DNA of 5,692 nt from Campylobacterales bacterium (GTDB taxonomy: Bacteria > Campylobacterota > Campylobacteria > Campylobacterales > QNZT01), in contig DQTU01000038.1 of the NCBI GenBank assembly GCA_015662615.1, forward strand, positions 1 to 5,692, in the 5' to 3' direction. Below the pieces are notes generated by a model that saw only the letters and a list, made by a program, of their open reading frames with translations, searched no databases and was not told the origin of the DNA. Below, one piece after another: positions 5,094 through 5,692 of this stretch. Position numbers and translations under genes: made by a program. The stretch's first letter is position 1. The number at the start of each line of letters is the position of its first letter.

Positions 5094-5692
5094 ATGGATA
5101 AATCGCCAAATACAAAAGTCCCGCAAAAACCTCGTCAACATAAAAACAATAATAAAACAAGATCTCATATTCCAGTAAGCGGTCATCGCATTGAAGAGCT
5201 TAGACAACAGCCACTTGAAGAACTTTTAACCATCGCTTATGAGCTTAAAGTTGAAAATCCACATCAACTCAAACGACAAGATTTGATTTTTGAGATACTC
5301 AAAGCACAAGTTACGCAAGGTGGATTTATCCTCTTTACGGGTATTTTAGAGATTGCAAATGATGGTTTTGGATTTTTAAGAGCCATTGATGCAGATTTTA
5401 GTAACAGCAGTAGTGATGCATATGTTTCAGCAACACAAATTAGAAAATTTGCACTTAGAGTTGGAGATATTGTTACAGGACAAGTGAGACCTCCAAAAGA
5501 CCAAGAGCGTTATTATGCCCTTCTCAAAATTGAAGCAATCAATTACTTGCCAATGGCAGACAGTAGAAACAGACCACTTTTTGATAACCTCACACCACTT
5601 TATCCAACAGAACAAATTAAACTAGAATACAGTCCACTAAAACTAACTGGGCGTATACTTGACCTTTTTGCACCAGTTGGAAAAGGGCAACG
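5094..5692 (+). CDS. rho: Transcription termination factor Rho, 3'-truncated
   Basis: The first 199 residues of the hexameric RNA-dependent ATPase that ends transcription of unstructured RNA; the frame is still open at the right edge. Residues 1-30 are a polar, Lys/Asn/Gln-rich tail. A Rho N-terminal helical domain covers about 32-74 (IEELRQQPLEELLTIAYELK region). The cold-shock-like RNA-binding domain covers about 76-155, with the GFGFLR RNA-contact motif at 91-96, DAYVSATQIRKF (108-119), LRVGDIVTGQVRPPK (121-135) and ERYYALLKIE (138-147). The Walker A motif begins at APVGKGQ (193-199), where the window ends, so the ATPase domain is not seen. The ATG has AAAAGAGAG just upstream (AAGAG with 5-base spacing). 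It is transcribed away from ccoI, with a promoter at 4981-5010. Confidence 0.95.
   Translation, partial: MDKSPNTKVPQKPRQHKNNNKTRSHIPVSGHRIEELRQQPLEELLTIAYELKVENPHQLKRQDLIFEILKAQVTQGGFILFTGILEIANDGFGFLRAIDADFSNSSSDAYVSATQIRKFALRVGDIVTGQVRPPKDQERYYALLKIEAINYLPMADSRNRPLFDNLTPLYPTEQIKLEYSPLKLTGRILDLFAPVGKGQ

Noticed and set aside
5427..5615. Open frame of 62 codons on the - strand
   Set aside because: It is antisense to the conserved RNA-binding domain of rho and has no start signal or family resemblance.
1..5692. Mobile element, CRISPR array, tRNA, rRNA or new defence system
   Set aside because: No repeat-spacer pattern, transposase, integrase, cloverleaf or rRNA-like stretch was recognised; nearly all sequence is accounted for by housekeeping and envelope genes.

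Overview
The window is an ordinary stretch of chromosome from an AT-rich Gram-negative bacterium, most likely a member of the Campylobacterota (epsilonproteobacteria such as Sulfurimonas, Sulfurovum or relatives). This rests on the cbb3-oxidase assembly genes ccoI and ccoS next to rho, a lipopolysaccharide-heptose phosphatase (gmhB), the AT-rich base composition, and a gene order that, from memory, matches Campylobacter jejuni (Cj1152c gmhB - Cj1153 - Cj1154c ccoS - Cj1155c ccoI - Cj1156 rho). Genus is not determined.

Layout, left to right. (1) 1-825 (+): C-terminal part of an LTA-synthase/phosphoglycerol-transferase-like alkaline-phosphatase-fold enzyme, cut by the window edge. (2) 826-890: short convergent gap with a hairpin, a probable two-way terminator. 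(3) 891-2127 (-): a two-gene unit, a secreted TPR protein followed by gmhB, overlapping by 14 bases and probably translationally coupled. (4) 2128-2301: AT-rich intergenic DNA with a candidate promoter for the TPR gene and a perfect 13-bp inverted repeat touching the ccoS stop codon. (5) 2302-4924 (-): the ccoI-ccoS operon (copper P1B-ATPase, then a small membrane protein), overlapping by 8 bases. (6) 4925-5093: divergent promoter region with two back-to-back promoters whose -35 elements overlap. (7) 5094-5692 (+): N-terminal third to half of rho, cut by the right edge just inside the Walker A motif.

How the genes work together. CcoI moves copper across the inner membrane and CcoS helps assemble the high-affinity cbb3 cytochrome c oxidase, so these two form one functional unit. 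GmhB makes an intermediate of the ADP-heptose used in the LPS inner core, and the LTA-synthase-like enzyme probably decorates an envelope polymer, so the left part is envelope-related. The TPR protein is unassigned. Rho is a housekeeping termination factor whose leader looks like a possible Rho-loading site.

No mobile element, CRISPR array, tRNA, rRNA or clearly new system was seen. The most useful points are start-codon corrections (ccoI and gmhB both appear to start at TTG), the compact ccoI/rho divergent promoter, the C-rich, G-poor rho leader, and the TPR gene sitting where C. jejuni has a periplasmic cytochrome c.
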